A stretch of DNA of 61,549 nucleotides from positions 1-61,549 of the forward strand of contig CALBCJ010000027.1 of NCBI GenBank assembly GCA_937926975.1, in the 5' to 3' direction. This DNA is from an uncultured Propionibacteriaceae bacterium. Lineage in GTDB: Bacteria; Actinomycetota; Actinomycetes; Propionibacteriales; Propionibacteriaceae. Shown here piece by piece: positions 1 to 9,331 of the stretch (the first letter of the stretch is position 1; each line of letters starts with the position of its first letter). A model generated the notes under the pieces. That model did not search any database. It saw only the letters and a program-made list of their open reading frames with translations, and had not been told where the DNA came from. A program made the position numbers and the translations under genes.

Positions 1-84
1 CGGCCGGTCGTGGTCGGGCTGAGCGGACAGGTGCAGCCAGTCGTTCTTCACCGCTTCTTCGTCCAGCCAGGCTGCGAGCACGAC

Positions 85-1731
85 TCAGATCCAGGAGCCG
101 AACCACATCCGGGTGAGCCACTGGGTGCGGGTCAGCAGGCCGTCGGTCAGGATCGGGTAGATAAAGGCGAAGTTGGCGGTCGCCAGGCCGACCGCGACAC
201 CAACCACGATCGCGCCGGTGCGGCGGCGCTGGCCGGCGTCGGACTTACCCAGGACCAGGCCCAGGACCAGGGCCAGGCAGGTGCAGGTGAAGGGGATGAT
301 CGTGATCGCGTAGAAGAAGAACAGCGAGCGCTCGGTGTACATGAACCACGGCAGCCAGGTCGACAGGGCCGCGACTGCTGGCACCCCGAACCGCCAGTCC
401 CGGCCACCGATCCACCAGACCAGCGAGACCACCAGGGCGATCGCCGCGAACCACCACAGGGTGGGGGTGCCGGTGGCGCTGATCACCCGCAGGCACTCCT
501 CGGGGCCGGTGCAGCCGTCGGCGCCGGGCTGGATCCCGTTCACCGCGTCGATCCCGATCGGGCGGGCGTTGACCAGCCAGCCCGCCGGGTGCGCGGCGTA
601 CACGTGGGAGGCGTTCTTGATGTACTCCCCGTTGTGGAAGTCCCAGATCTCCTGGTGGTAGTGGAGAAGTGAGGCCAGCGGCCGGCCCAGCGCTCGTACC
701 CAGGGGTGGTCGGGGTTCTGGGCGCCCCACTGCCGGCCGTAGCCGCCCTGGGTCGCCAGCCAGGAGGCCCACGACGCCACGTACACCACCGCCGCCAGCA
801 CCACCAGGCTGATGAACGCCGGCACCCCGTCGGCCAGCAGCGCCAGCCACGACCGCCGCCGGGCCCCGGCCAGGCGCCGCGCCGCAACACTCCAGGCAAC
901 CGTCAGCAGCCCGAAGCTGGCAATCACGAAGACCGAGTTCCACTTCGTCCCCAGCGCCAGCCCGAACAGCAGCCCGGCAGCCACCAGCCACGGCCGCCAG
1001 ACCCAGGGGCCGGCCAGCCCGCCGAGACTCGTCAGCCCCCGGTCCTCCAGGTACCGGGCCAGCCGGTGCCGAAAGTAGTCCCGGTCGGCGACCACGCACG
1101 ACACCGCCGCCACCAGAAAGAACGACTGGAAGATGTCGAGCAGGGCGAGCCGGCTCATCACGAAGTGCAGCCCGTCGATGGTTAGCAGAAAACCGGCCAG
1201 GCCACCGATCATGGTGCTGCGTGACAGCCGCCGCGCCAGCCGGATCGTCACCATCACTAGCAAGGTCCCGAAGACCAGGGCCGCGGCCCGCCAGCCCAGC
1301 GAGCTCATCCCGAAGACGTACTCTCCGGACGCGATCAGCCACTTCCCAACCTGGGGGTGCACGATGAACGACGGGTCAGCGGTGTACACGTCGACGTGGC
1401 CGTTGGCGATCGAGTCGTTCGCGGTGTCCGGCCAGGACCCCTCGTACCCCAGCTTGAGCAGGGTGTACGCGTCCTTGGCGTAGTACGTCTCGTCGAACAG
1501 GACACTCTTCGGGTAGCTGATCCCGACCGCCCGGACCGCGAACGCGAGCAGGGTGATCGTCATCGTCACCAGCCAGCTCAGCCGCCGGTCGTCAGGCGGG
1601 GCGTCTCGCAGCCGCTCCAGAGCGGTCCGGCGCTGCGGCGTACGGGTCGGCAGCAGCCGACGCCAGTCCGCTCGGGCAACGAGTGGCGCGTCGGCCTCGG
1701 ACACGTCAGCGGGCGTGGAGGCGGTCGTCAC
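85..1731 (-). CDS. pmt: Protein O-mannosyltransferase, GT39/PMT family
   Basis: Predicted polytopic membrane glycosyltransferase that moves mannose from polyprenyl-phosphate-mannose to Ser/Thr of exported proteins, on the outer face of the membrane. About 548 residues. Seen: a cytoplasmic N-terminal stretch, a first helix, then the loop FDETYYAKDAY whose DE pair is the catalytic acidic signature of this family, HPQVGKWLIASGEY in the same loop, about ten more hydrophobic helices, and the ending RMWFGSWI, which is like other actinobacterial members. The frame stays open upstream into rsmI on the other strand, so I place the start at the GTG at 1731, the first plausible one outside rsmI. No strong Shine-Dalgarno is visible. 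It diverges from rsmI with about 50 bp between them, the arrangement known in mycobacteria. The start could lie a little further downstream. Confidence 0.93.
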   Translation of the reverse strand: MTTASTPADVSEADAPLVARADWRRLLPTRTPQRRTALERLRDAPPDDRRLSWLVTMTITLLAFAVRAVGISYPKSVLFDETYYAKDAYTLLKLGYEGSWPDTANDSIANGHVDVYTADPSFIVHPQVGKWLIASGEYVFGMSSLGWRAAALVFGTLLVMVTIRLARRLSRSTMIGGLAGFLLTIDGLHFVMSRLALLDIFQSFFLVAAVSCVVADRDYFRHRLARYLEDRGLTSLGGLAGPWVWRPWLVAAGLLFGLALGTKWNSVFVIASFGLLTVAWSVAARRLAGARRRSWLALLADGVPAFISLVVLAAVVYVASWASWLATQGGYGRQWGAQNPDHPWVRALGRPLASLLHYHQEIWDFHNGEYIKNASHVYAAHPAGWLVNARPIGIDAVNGIQPGADGCTGPEECLRVISATGTPTLWWFAAIALVVSLVWWIGGRDWRFGVPAVAALSTWLPWFMYTERSLFFFYAITIIPFTCTCLALVLGLVLGKSDAGQRRRTGAIVVGVAVGLATANFAFIYPILTDGLLTRTQWLTRMWFGSWI

Positions 1732-1780
1732 GAGTGCCCATGGTAGGCGAACGCCGGTCGGGCCCTGACAGGATAGGAGC

Positions 1781-2605
1781 ATGGCTGCGGGGGTGCTGGT
1801 GCTGGCCGGAACGCCGATCGGGGACCTGGCCGACGCCTCCCCGGCGCTGCTGAGCACCCTGCGGGAGGCCGACCTCGTCGCCGCCGAGGACACCCGCCGG
1901 TTCGCAGCCCTGCTGCGCCGCCTCGAGCTGGCGGTCGACGCCCCAGTGGTCTCCTACTTCGAGGGCAACGAGTCCGTACGGACCCCGCAGCTGGTCGCCG
2001 AGCTGCAGGCCGGCAAGCGGGTCGTGCTGGTCACCGACGCCGGAATGCCGTCGGTCTCCGACCCCGGCTACCGGCTGGTGGCGGCCGCAGTCGCCGCCGG
2101 GGCCCGGGTCACCGCTGTGCCAGGCCCGTCGGCCGTGCTGACCGCACTAGCCGTGTCCGGCCTTCCCAGCGACCGGTTCTGCATGGAGGGCTTCCTGCCC
2201 CGCAAGCCCGGCCCCCGGCGGGCCGCGCTGACCGGGCTGGCCGGCGAGCCCCGGACCATGGTGCTCTTCGAGGCTCCGCACCGGCTCGCCGCGCTGCTCG
2301 CCGACGCCGCCGAGGTCCTCGGCCCCGACCGCCCGGCGGTCGTCTGCCGAGAGCTCACCAAGACCCACGAGGAAGTCCTGCGCGGCAGCCTCGCCGAGCT
2401 GACCGCCTGGGCACAGGGCACGGTTCTGGGCGAGATCACCGTGGTCATCGCCGGCGCGCCCGCCGCGGCGGTGCCTCTGGAAGAAGCAGTAGCCCTGGTC
2501 GCCGAGCGGGTCGCGGCGGGAGAGAAGCGCTCCCAGGCCGCGGCCGCGGTGGCGGCCGCCACCGGCGTCGACCGGCGGGCCCTGTACGACGCCTCCCGCG
2601 GCTGA
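1781..2605 (+). CDS. rsmI: 16S rRNA (cytidine1402-2'-O)-methyltransferase
   Basis: SAM-dependent methyltransferase of the tetrapyrrole-methylase fold that 2'-O-methylates C1402 in the decoding centre of 16S rRNA. 274 residues, a normal length. Seen: GTPIGD at residues 10-15, AEDTRR at 35-40, the VTDAGMPSVSDPGY block near 85-98 and PGPSA near 113, all typical of RsmI. The ATG at 1781 matches the usual N-terminus. The AGGAG just before it is too close to act as a Shine-Dalgarno, so the transcript may be leaderless or nearly so. It diverges from pmt; tatD follows on the same strand after about 100 bp. Confidence 0.97.
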   Translation: MAAGVLVLAGTPIGDLADASPALLSTLREADLVAAEDTRRFAALLRRLELAVDAPVVSYFEGNESVRTPQLVAELQAGKRVVLVTDAGMPSVSDPGYRLVAAAVAAGARVTAVPGPSAVLTALAVSGLPSDRFCMEGFLPRKPGPRRAALTGLAGEPRTMVLFEAPHRLAALLADAAEVLGPDRPAVVCRELTKTHEEVLRGSLAELTAWAQGTVLGEITVVIAGAPAAAVPLEEAVALVAERVAAGEKRSQAAAAVAAATGVDRRALYDASRG

Positions 2606-2706
2606 GGCCGTACCCAGGCCCTGGTCCCGAGCGGGGCGCCACTCGGGCAGCCCGCAGCCAGGAGCTGTCGCCGGGGCCGGCCGGGCGCTTCGTCACAGCC
2701 GCCGCC

Positions 2707-3573
2707 GTGCTGTTGACTAGGCTCGTGATCCTCGACGAGCTGAAGCTGCCGCCGCTGCCCGCGCCGCTGCCGGCACCGACCACCGACGCCCACACCCACC
2801 TGGAGTCGGTACGGGAGCGGTCGGCCCTGCCGGTCGCCGAGTCGCTGGCCCTGGCCCGGCAGGTCGGGGTGACCCGGGTCGTCGACGTCGGGGTCGACGA
2901 GGCCAGCTCGCGCCGCTGCGTCGAGATCGCCAGCACCTACCCCTGCGTGGTCGCGAACGTCGCTCTGCACCCCAACGAGGTAGCCCGCCACCCCGAGCTG
3001 GTCGAGGCGGGGCTGGCGGCGGTCGCCGAGATGGCGACCAGCCCGTACGTGCGGGGCGTGGGGGAGACCGGGCTGGACTACTTCCGGACCACTGACCCTG
3101 CCGACCAGGCCCGCCAGCGGGAGGTCTTCGCCGCGCAGATCGAGATCGCCGTCGCAACCGGCCAGACCCTGGTGATCCACGACCGCGACGCCCACGACGA
3201 CCTGCTCGACGTGCTCGACGGCTGCCCGAAGCCCGACCGGGTCGTGATGCACTGCTTCTCCGGCGACGCGGACCACGCCCGGCGCTGCCTCGACCGGGGC
3301 TGCTACCTGTCCTTCCCCGGGGTCACCACCTACCCGGCCAACCGCTTTCTGCGCGAGGCCCTGGCGGTCACCCCGGCCGACCGGGTGCTGGCCGAGACCG
3401 ACGCCCCGTACCTGACCCCGGTGCCGCAGCGCGGCAGGCCCAACGCCTCGTACCTGCTGCCGCACACCGTCGCCTTCCTCGCCGACCAGCGCGGCTGGGA
3501 CCTGGTCGAGACCTGCCAGCAGCTGCGCCGCAACACCTTCGAGGCCTTCGGCGGACCCTGGGGGGACGACTGA
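2707..3573 (+). CDS. tatD: TatD family metal-dependent hydrolase (DNase)
   Basis: TIM-barrel amidohydrolase-type nuclease, thought to act as a 3'-5' exodeoxyribonuclease. 288 residues from the GTG at 2707; a second GTG at 2725 is an alternative start. Seen: the HxH metal motif in DAHTHLE (H29, H31), GETGLDY around residue 120, VMHCFSGD, and ETDAPYLTPVPQRG near the C-terminus, the standard order of TatD ligands. Its stop overlaps the rsmA start by one base (TGATG), so tatD-rsmA-ispE is one tightly packed operon, as in many actinobacteria. Confidence 0.94.
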   Translation: MLLTRLVILDELKLPPLPAPLPAPTTDAHTHLESVRERSALPVAESLALARQVGVTRVVDVGVDEASSRRCVEIASTYPCVVANVALHPNEVARHPELVEAGLAAVAEMATSPYVRGVGETGLDYFRTTDPADQARQREVFAAQIEIAVATGQTLVIHDRDAHDDLLDVLDGCPKPDRVVMHCFSGDADHARRCLDRGCYLSFPGVTTYPANRFLREALAVTPADRVLAETDAPYLTPVPQRGRPNASYLLPHTVAFLADQRGWDLVETCQQLRRNTFEAFGGPWGDD

Positions 3574-4433
3574 TGCCCCTGCTCGACCCGTCGACGGTGC
3601 GCCGGCTGGCGACCCAGCTCGACCTGCGGCCCTCCAAGCAGCGGGGCCAGAACTTCGTCGTCGACGCCAACACCGTCCGCCGGATCGTCGACCTGGCCCA
3701 GGTCGGCCCCGGCGACGTGGTCTGCGAGGTCGGGCCCGGCCTGGGGTCGCTGACCCTGGGCCTGCTGGAGGCCGGGGCCGCGGTGGTCGCGGTCGAGGTC
3801 GAGCCGTCGCTGGGCCAGCAGCTGCCGGCGACCGTGGCTGAGCGGGTGCCGGAGGCGGCCGAGCGGCTGCAGGTGCTGACCGCCGACGCGCTGCGGGTCA
3901 CCGACCTGCCCGGTCCGGCACCGACGGCGGTAGTGGCGAACCTCCCGTACAACGTCTCGGTGCCGGTGCTGCTGCACCTGCTGGAGACCTTCGACTCGTG
4001 GCAGCGGGGACTGGTGATGGTGCAGCTGGAGGTGGCTGACCGGATCTCGGCGGCCCCCGGCAGCAAGGTGTACGGGGCGCCGTCGGCCAAGATCGCCTGG
4101 TACGCCCAGGCGACCCGGGTCGCGACCGTGCCGCCGACTGTGTTCTGGCCGGTCCCCAACGTCGACTCCGGCCTGGTGGCCCTGCAGCGCCGCCCGCCGC
4201 CGCCCGCCGCCGCCTCCCGCGAAGACGTGTTCGCCGTTGTCGACGCCGCTTTCGCGCAGCGGCGCAAGATGCTGCGCTCGGCGCTGGGAAGCCTTGCCGG
4301 TGGCTCCCAGGCCGCACAGCAGGCGCTGGTCGCGGCCGGGGTTGACCCGCAGGCCCGCGGGGAGACTCTCGGGATTGAAGACTTCGCCCGGATCGCGGAG
4401 CGACTTGCGGGTTCGGTAGCGTCCCCCTCATGA
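3573..4433 (+). CDS. rsmA: 16S rRNA dimethyladenosine transferase A
   Basis: KsgA enzyme: dimethylates A1518 and A1519 in helix 45 of 16S rRNA using SAM, a late step of small-subunit assembly; loss gives kasugamycin resistance in other bacteria. 286 residues. Seen: SKQRGQNFVVD near the N-terminus, the SAM-binding loop EVGPGLGSLTLGLL, the acidic VEVEP strand end, and the catalytic NLPYNVSVP motif around residue 122. The C-terminal helical domain (QRRKMLRSALGSL) is present. It overlaps tatD by one base at the start and ispE by four bases (ATGA) at the end, so translation is probably coupled. Confidence 0.97.
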   Translation: MPLLDPSTVRRLATQLDLRPSKQRGQNFVVDANTVRRIVDLAQVGPGDVVCEVGPGLGSLTLGLLEAGAAVVAVEVEPSLGQQLPATVAERVPEAAERLQVLTADALRVTDLPGPAPTAVVANLPYNVSVPVLLHLLETFDSWQRGLVMVQLEVADRISAAPGSKVYGAPSAKIAWYAQATRVATVPPTVFWPVPNVDSGLVALQRRPPPPAAASREDVFAVVDAAFAQRRKMLRSALGSLAGGSQAAQQALVAAGVDPQARGETLGIEDFARIAERLAGSVASPS

Positions 4434-5356
4434 CGGCGGTTGACGAGGCGGAGTTCACGACGGTACGGGTGCACGTGCCGGCGAAGCTCAACCTGAGCCT
4501 GCGTGCCGGGCCGCGCCGCCGCGACGGCTTCCACCCCCTGGTGACCCTGTTCCAGGCGGTGTCCCTGTATGACGAGGTCTCCGCCACCACGGCTGAGGAC
4601 GGCGAGCTGAGCGTCACCGTGACCGGGGAAGGCGCCGACCAGGTCCCCGAGGGGTCCCAGAACCTGGCGGTACGGGCAGCCGCGCTGCTGCGGGAGCGGT
4701 TCGGCAGGCCCGACCAGGGCGCCGAGCTGGTGGTCCGCAAGCAGATCCCGGTCGCCGGTGGGATGGCCGGCGGATCGGCCGACGCGGCTGCGGCGCTGCT
4801 GGCCTGCTCGGTGCTGTGGGACCTCGACACCAGCCCCGACGACCTGATTGAGCTGGCCGCCGAGCTCGGCAGCGACGTCCCGTTCGCCCTGGTCGGCGGC
4901 TGCGCGGTCGGCACCGGACGGGGCGAGCAGCTGGCACCGGCGCTGAGCCGGGGCAGCTTCCACTGGGTGCTGGCCTTTGCTCACCGCGGCCTGTCGACGC
5001 CGGACGTGTTCACCCGCTTCGACCGGCTGGGCCAGGAGTCGAGAGAGCTGGTGGTCCCACCCGCCCTGATGAACGCCCTGGCCACCGGGGACCCACGGGC
5101 CGCCGGGAAGGCCCTGACGAACGACCTGCAGCCGGCCGCGCTGACGCTGTACCCCGAGCTCGCCCGGACCCTGGAGGCCGGGATCGAGTGCGGGGCACTG
5201 GGTGGGATCGTCTCCGGCTCCGGGCCGACGGTCGCCTTCCTCGCTGCTGGCGAGAGTGACGCGGTCGACCTGTCGGTACGGCTGTCGGCCGAGGGACTGG
5301 CCCGCGCCGTACGCCGGGTCACCGGCCCGGTGCACGGGGCCCGGCTCATGAGCTGA
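4430..5356 (+). CDS. ispE: 4-diphosphocytidyl-2-C-methyl-D-erythritol kinase
   Basis: GHMP-family kinase of the MEP isoprenoid pathway; phosphorylates CDP-methylerythritol using ATP. 308 residues. Seen: VPAKLNLSLRAGPRR near the N-terminus, the glycine-rich ATP loop VAGGMAGGSADAAAALL, SDVPFALVGG, and the C-terminal GIVSGSGPTVAFL motif. The four-base overlap with rsmA is the common actinobacterial arrangement. Nothing is missing. Confidence 0.97.
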   Translation: MTAVDEAEFTTVRVHVPAKLNLSLRAGPRRRDGFHPLVTLFQAVSLYDEVSATTAEDGELSVTVTGEGADQVPEGSQNLAVRAAALLRERFGRPDQGAELVVRKQIPVAGGMAGGSADAAAALLACSVLWDLDTSPDDLIELAAELGSDVPFALVGGCAVGTGRGEQLAPALSRGSFHWVLAFAHRGLSTPDVFTRFDRLGQESRELVVPPALMNALATGDPRAAGKALTNDLQPAALTLYPELARTLEAGIECGALGGIVSGSGPTVAFLAAGESDAVDLSVRLSAEGLARAVRRVTGPVHGARLMS

Positions 5357-5470
5357 CCGGCGGCCCGACCTGGCACCCCGGCCCGTGCGGTGAGGGTTCT
5401 CTCAGGCAGGTTGGCAGGGCGGGGCGGCAGGCCACATGGTGAAGCCACCCAGATGACTCCCGGAGGCCGC

Positions 5471-5809
5471 ATGATGCTCCTGCTCGTACTGTCCGTGATC
5501 GCGCTCACCGGGTACGCCCTGATCGAGGTGGCGCAGGCCAGCGAGATGTACGTGCGTCGGCTCCCCAAAGACGCGTGGGCCCTCACCGTACTGGCAGTCC
5601 CGGTGGCCGGTCCGCTGCTGTGGCTGGGCCTGGGCCGGCCCCGTCCGGTCCTGCTGCGCCCGGCGGTCGGGCGGAGCGTGGCCCCCGACGACTGCCCGTG
5701 GTTCATCGAGTCGCTGCGGGTCCGGGTCGAGCAGCAGCAGCGGCTGGTCGCTCAGGTGGAGCAGGAGATCGAGGCCCTCGAGGGCCACGAGCCAGAGCAG
5801 TACGCCTGA
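5471..5809 (+). CDS. PLDc_N-domain small membrane protein
   Basis: Small membrane protein of about 112 residues with the phospholipase-D-nuclease N-terminal (PLDc_N) fold: two helices, MMLLLVLSVIALTGYALIEV and WALTVLAVPVAGPLLWLGLG, joined by a short loop, then a charged C-terminal tail ending in a likely coiled coil (RVEQQQRLVAQVEQEIEAL). The function of this family is unknown. The frame is open further upstream, but GGAGG at 5462-5466 sits 4 and 7 bases before the paired ATGs at 5471 and 5474, so one of these is the start. About 110 bp after ispE, so it may share its transcript. Confidence 0.72.
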   Translation: MMLLLVLSVIALTGYALIEVAQASEMYVRRLPKDAWALTVLAVPVAGPLLWLGLGRPRPVLLRPAVGRSVAPDDCPWFIESLRVRVEQQQRLVAQVEQEIEALEGHEPEQYA

Positions 5810-5851
5810 CCCCTGGGTGTGGTCCCGTCAGAGCCCTGGCAGGATGACGCC

Positions 5852-6367
5852 ATGGCGGCAACCGGTCGTGACGAGGTGGATGGCATCGTCGCCGCCTGGC
5901 ACCGGGAGCGTCCCGACCTGGACCTGGCCCCCATGCACGTCATGAGCCGGGTCAGCCGGCTCGCGGACCGGCTCGCCGAGACCCGGTCGGCTGCCTTCGA
6001 GCGGTACGAGCTGGCACCGTGGGAGTTTGACGTGCTGGCCGCGCTGCGCCGCAGCGGAGCCCCGTACGAGCTGTCACCCACCGAGCTGGCTCGCGACACC
6101 CATGTCACCTCCGGCACCATGACCAACCGGATCACCCGGCTGGCGGCCCGTGGGCTGGTCTCCCGCGACGCCCACCCCAGCGACGGGCGGGCCGCGATCG
6201 TCGCCCTGACCCCGCAGGGCCAGGCCGCGGTCGATGCCGCCCTGGCCGACCTGCTGGCCGACGAGCGCCGCTTCCTGGCGGCCCTGCCCGCGGCCGACCA
6301 GACGGGTCTGGCCCGGCTGCTGCGGACCTTGATCCTGGCGCTCGACGAGCTGGACCCGGCCGGCTGA
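5852..6367 (+). CDS. MarR family transcriptional regulator
   Basis: Winged-helix repressor of the MarR family, 171 residues. Seen: N-terminal helix, then WEFDVLAALRRSG, LSPTELARDTHVTSGTMTNR as the recognition helix-turn-helix, GLVSRDAHPSDGRAAIVALT as the wing containing the DxRxxxV-type motif, and a C-terminal dimerisation helix. The ATG at 5852 is preceded by a weak AGGA and gives a typical family N-terminus; an upstream GTG at 5819 is less likely. It sits directly before the BrkB-type gene on the same strand, so that gene or the nearby TetR-MFS pair may be targets; the ligand is unknown. Confidence 0.9.
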   Translation: MAATGRDEVDGIVAAWHRERPDLDLAPMHVMSRVSRLADRLAETRSAAFERYELAPWEFDVLAALRRSGAPYELSPTELARDTHVTSGTMTNRITRLAARGLVSRDAHPSDGRAAIVALTPQGQAAVDAALADLLADERRFLAALPAADQTGLARLLRTLILALDELDPAG

Positions 6368-6415
6368 CCCGCGAGCTGCTCCCATCCATAGCCAGGGGTG
6401 ATTTCATAGTCAGCC

Positions 6416-7483
6416 GTGAGCCTCGTTGAGCGGCTGGACCGCTACCAGCGCCAGCACCGCTGGCTGTCGGTCCCCATCGCCACCGGGTACAAGTTCTTCG
6501 AGGACGCCGGGATGCACGTCGTCGCCTCCATGACCTACTACGCCTTCGCGGCCGGGATCCCGCTGCTGCTCCTGAGCGGCAACCTGCTGTCGCTGCTCAA
6601 CCACACCTGGCCAGGGCTGGTCGACCTGGTGGCGCAGACCCCGCTCGGGGAGATGCCGCTCATCGGGCACCGGCTGCGGGGGCCGGGCCGGGGCGGGCTC
6701 CACGGCGGGCCGCTGGGCTGGCTAGTCGGTCTGCTCGGTGCCGTGTACGGAGGAGTCGGGGTCGCCGTCGCCTTTCAGCACGGAATGAACACGGTCTGGC
6801 AGATCCCCCGCAACAGCCGCCCCAACCCGCTGGCGGGGCGGCTGCGGGGACTGGTGCTGTTCGTGATCCTGGTGGTGTCGGTGCTGCTGTCGACGGTGCT
6901 GGGCTGGGTCGGACGGACCTACCTGAGCCGGCTGGGCCTGGTCGGGAACGTGCTCGGCTTTGCGCTGTCGACCCTGGTCAACGGGGTGGTCTTCTGGCTG
7001 GGGATGCGGCTGGCGGTGGCGCAGCGACGGCCCTGGCGCTGGCTGGTCCCAGGGGCGGTGGTGGCCGCGGCGGCCTGGCAGCTCTGCCAGATCGCGGTGA
7101 TGACGTACCTGTCGCGGCTCGGCGGGCGCAGCCTGGACCTGCGGCTGGTGGTGTCGGTCGTGCTGAGCGTTCTCGGGGCGCTGTGGGCCACGATGCTGGC
7201 GGTCGTGCTGGCGGCCGAGCTGAACGTGGTCCTCCACAACCGGCTCTACCCGCGGGCGCTGCTGACCGCCTTCACCGACCGGGTCGAGCTGACCCCGGCC
7301 GATATCAGCGTCTACACCGCTCATGCCCGGATGCAGCGGTTCAAGGGGCAGGAGCGGATTGAGGTCAGCTTCGCAGACCCGCCGCCACGCCGGCGGAGGC
7401 GGGGGTCAGCGCTGCTTGGCCGTCTCGGCGGCTCGCAGGGCCCCAGCGCCGAGCGTGATCAGGGCGACCAGCCCGGTCGGTAG
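6416..7483 (+). CDS. YihY/BrkB family membrane protein
   Basis: Polytopic membrane protein of the YihY/virulence-factor-BrkB family, 355 residues, biochemical role unsettled. Seen: DAGMHVVASMTYYAFAAGIP at the start of the domain, then about six hydrophobic helices and the late segment LWATMLAVVLAAELNVVL typical of the family. The C-terminal tail is rich in Arg and Gly and runs 78 bp into the convergent MFS gene, so the last residues are probably dispensable. GTG start at 6416, about 50 bp after the MarR gene. Confidence 0.88.
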   Translation: MSLVERLDRYQRQHRWLSVPIATGYKFFEDAGMHVVASMTYYAFAAGIPLLLLSGNLLSLLNHTWPGLVDLVAQTPLGEMPLIGHRLRGPGRGGLHGGPLGWLVGLLGAVYGGVGVAVAFQHGMNTVWQIPRNSRPNPLAGRLRGLVLFVILVVSVLLSTVLGWVGRTYLSRLGLVGNVLGFALSTLVNGVVFWLGMRLAVAQRRPWRWLVPGAVVAAAAWQLCQIAVMTYLSRLGGRSLDLRLVVSVVLSVLGALWATMLAVVLAAELNVVLHNRLYPRALLTAFTDRVELTPADISVYTAHARMQRFKGQERIEVSFADPPPRRRRRGSALLGRLGGSQGPSAERDQGDQPGR

Positions 7484-8566
7484 CAGCATGGTCGGCCCGA
7501 TCCCGACCCGGTGCACCAGCCAGCCGGTCACCGCAGGCCCGGCCAGGACCGAGGTGTAGCCGAAGGAGACCGTCACCGCCAGGCCCCGGGCGCCGGCGAG
7601 GTAGCCGGCCGCCGCGTACACCTGGGGTGCGATGATCCCGATCCCGCAGCCGACCAGGCCCCAGCCCAGCAGCGCCACCGGCAGCGAGCCGGCCACCGTC
7701 CCCAGGGCGAAACCGGCGGCGGCGACCAGCGCGCCGACCCGGACCACCATGACCCGGCCCAGCCGGGCCACCAGCAGGTCTCCGGCCAGCCGGACCAGCA
7801 TCATGGAGCCGGTGACCAGCGTCACCCCGAGCGCCCCCGCACCAGGAGAGACCTGGGCCACGTCGGTCACGTGCAGCGCTGACCAGTCGACCGCGGTGCC
7901 CTCGGCCATCCCGAAACCCATCGCCATCAGCCCCAGCAGCCAGATCACCGCCGGGAGCCGGGCCGGGCCAGCCGGGCTCTGGTCGGGCCCGCCGCCGACC
8001 AGCTGCGGCACCAGCCGCCACCAGGCCACCAGGCTGGCCAGGGCCAGTGCGGCCATGGTGAGCTGGGACGGGCGTACCAGGCCCGGGCCGGGCGCGAGCT
8101 GGGCCGCAGCCAGCACCACCCCCGAGCCGGCCAGCTGCCCCAGCGACCAGCAGGCGTGGATCCGGCTCATCACCGGGAACCGCCGGGCCCGCTCCACCTC
8201 GACCGCCAGCACGTTCATGGCGACGTCGAGAAAACCGTTACCGAAGCCGGTCACCGCGGCCCCGGCCAGCATCCCCGGGTACGAGCCGGTCAGCCCGACC
8301 AGCAGCGGGCCGAGCGCCAGCACCGGGACCGCAGCCAGGCAGGCCCTGCGGACCCCGACCCGGTCGGTGACCTTCCCCGCCAGCTGCTGGCCGGCGATCG
8401 CCGCCAGTCCCATCGTCAGCAGCGCCACCGTGATCTGCAGCTCGCTCAGCTGGTACGCGGCCCGCAGCGCCGGCAGCGCCGCCGCGTAGCAGCCGACCAC
8501 CGCGCCGTTCGTGGCGAACAGCCCACAGGCCCCGGCCAGCGGCCCCGGGCGGGACAGGTTGCTCAC
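7406..8566 (-). CDS. MFS transporter, YbjJ-like
   Basis: Major facilitator superfamily permease, about 386 residues with 12 predicted membrane segments. Seen: GLFATNGAVVGCYAAALPAL in helix 1, the loop motif GKVTDRVGVRRA between helices 2 and 3, and GFGNGFLDVAMNVLAVEVE, a signature of YbjJ-type transporters. The substrate cannot be read. The start is the GTG at 8566, which overlaps the stop of the upstream TetR gene as GTGA, so the regulator and pump are co-translated. Its 3' end overlaps the end of the BrkB-type gene on the other strand by 78 bp. Confidence 0.9.
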   Translation of the reverse strand: MSNLSRPGPLAGACGLFATNGAVVGCYAAALPALRAAYQLSELQITVALLTMGLAAIAGQQLAGKVTDRVGVRRACLAAVPVLALGPLLVGLTGSYPGMLAGAAVTGFGNGFLDVAMNVLAVEVERARRFPVMSRIHACWSLGQLAGSGVVLAAAQLAPGPGLVRPSQLTMAALALASLVAWWRLVPQLVGGGPDQSPAGPARLPAVIWLLGLMAMGFGMAEGTAVDWSALHVTDVAQVSPGAGALGVTLVTGSMMLVRLAGDLLVARLGRVMVVRVGALVAAAGFALGTVAGSLPVALLGWGLVGCGIGIIAPQVYAAAGYLAGARGLAVTVSFGYTSVLAGPAVTGWLVHRVGIGPTMLLPTGLVALITLGAGALRAAETAKQR

Positions 8567-9237
8567 TGGCTCCGGCTCGGCTCGGCCAGGTGCCCGGCCT
8601 CGCGGCCCAGCGCCACCTCGGTGCTCAGGTTGTGCATCCCGTTCCAGGCCAGGTTCACCAGGTGCGCAGCCACCTCGTCCTTCGACAGCTGCGGGTTGTC
8701 CAGCCACCACTGGCCGGTCATCGACACCATCCCGGTCAGCGCCTGCGCGTACAGCGGGGCCGCCTTGGCGTCCAGGCCCCGCTCGGTGAAGACCGCCCCG
8801 AGCAGGCCCTCGACCCGCACGATGACGTCGTTGAGGATGCTCGCGTACGAGCCCCCCGACGGCCCTGAGGAGTCCCGGACCAGGATCTGGAAGCCCTCCG
8901 GACTAGCCTCGACATAGTCCAGCAGGGCCAGTGCCCCGAGCTCCAGCAGTCGCCGTGAGCCGGCGCCCGGGGTGGTGATCGCGGTCCGGATCGCCGTGTG
9001 CAGGACCTGCACCTCCCGGTCGACGACCACCGCGTACAGGCCCTCTTTGCCGCCGAAGTGCTCGTACACCACCGGCTTGCTCACCTGCGCCCGGGCCGCG
9101 ATGTCCTCGACGCTGGTGCCGTCGAAGCCACGCTCGGCGAAGGCGGCCCGGGCCACCCGGACCAGCTGGTCCCGGCGCTCAGCGCCGGTCATCCGGACCC
9201 GGCCCCGGCGGGCACGGGCAGGGTCGTTCTTCTGCAC
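8563..9237 (-). CDS. TetR family transcriptional regulator
   Basis: TetR-type repressor of about 224 residues. Seen: RRDQLVRVARAAFAERGFDG, then TSVEDIAARAQVSKPVVYEH as the helix-turn-helix and FGGKEGLYAVVVDREV, followed by an all-helical ligand domain. I start at the GTG at 9237; an internal ATG at 9192 is possible. It is the first gene of a two-gene operon with the MFS transporter (GTGA overlap), so it most likely controls that transporter and itself. The divergent aminotransferase gene begins about 95 bp away. Confidence 0.92.
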   Translation of the reverse strand: MQKNDPARARRGRVRMTGAERRDQLVRVARAAFAERGFDGTSVEDIAARAQVSKPVVYEHFGGKEGLYAVVVDREVQVLHTAIRTAITTPGAGSRRLLELGALALLDYVEASPEGFQILVRDSSGPSGGSYASILNDVIVRVEGLLGAVFTERGLDAKAAPLYAQALTGMVSMTGQWWLDNPQLSKDEVAAHLVNLAWNGMHNLSTEVALGREAGHLAEPSRSQ

Positions 9238-9331
9238 GGGCCCAGTCTGCCGGTCGCAGACCGAGAACTCCGCCGGGGGCGCCCGGGTCGGGCGCCTAGG
9301 ATGAGCCGACTGCAGACGAAAGGTGCTTCCC

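Noticed and set aside
1..84. Possible further coding sequence on the minus strand after pmt
   Set aside because: A short open stretch reaches the window edge, but with no start or motif; too little sequence to judge.
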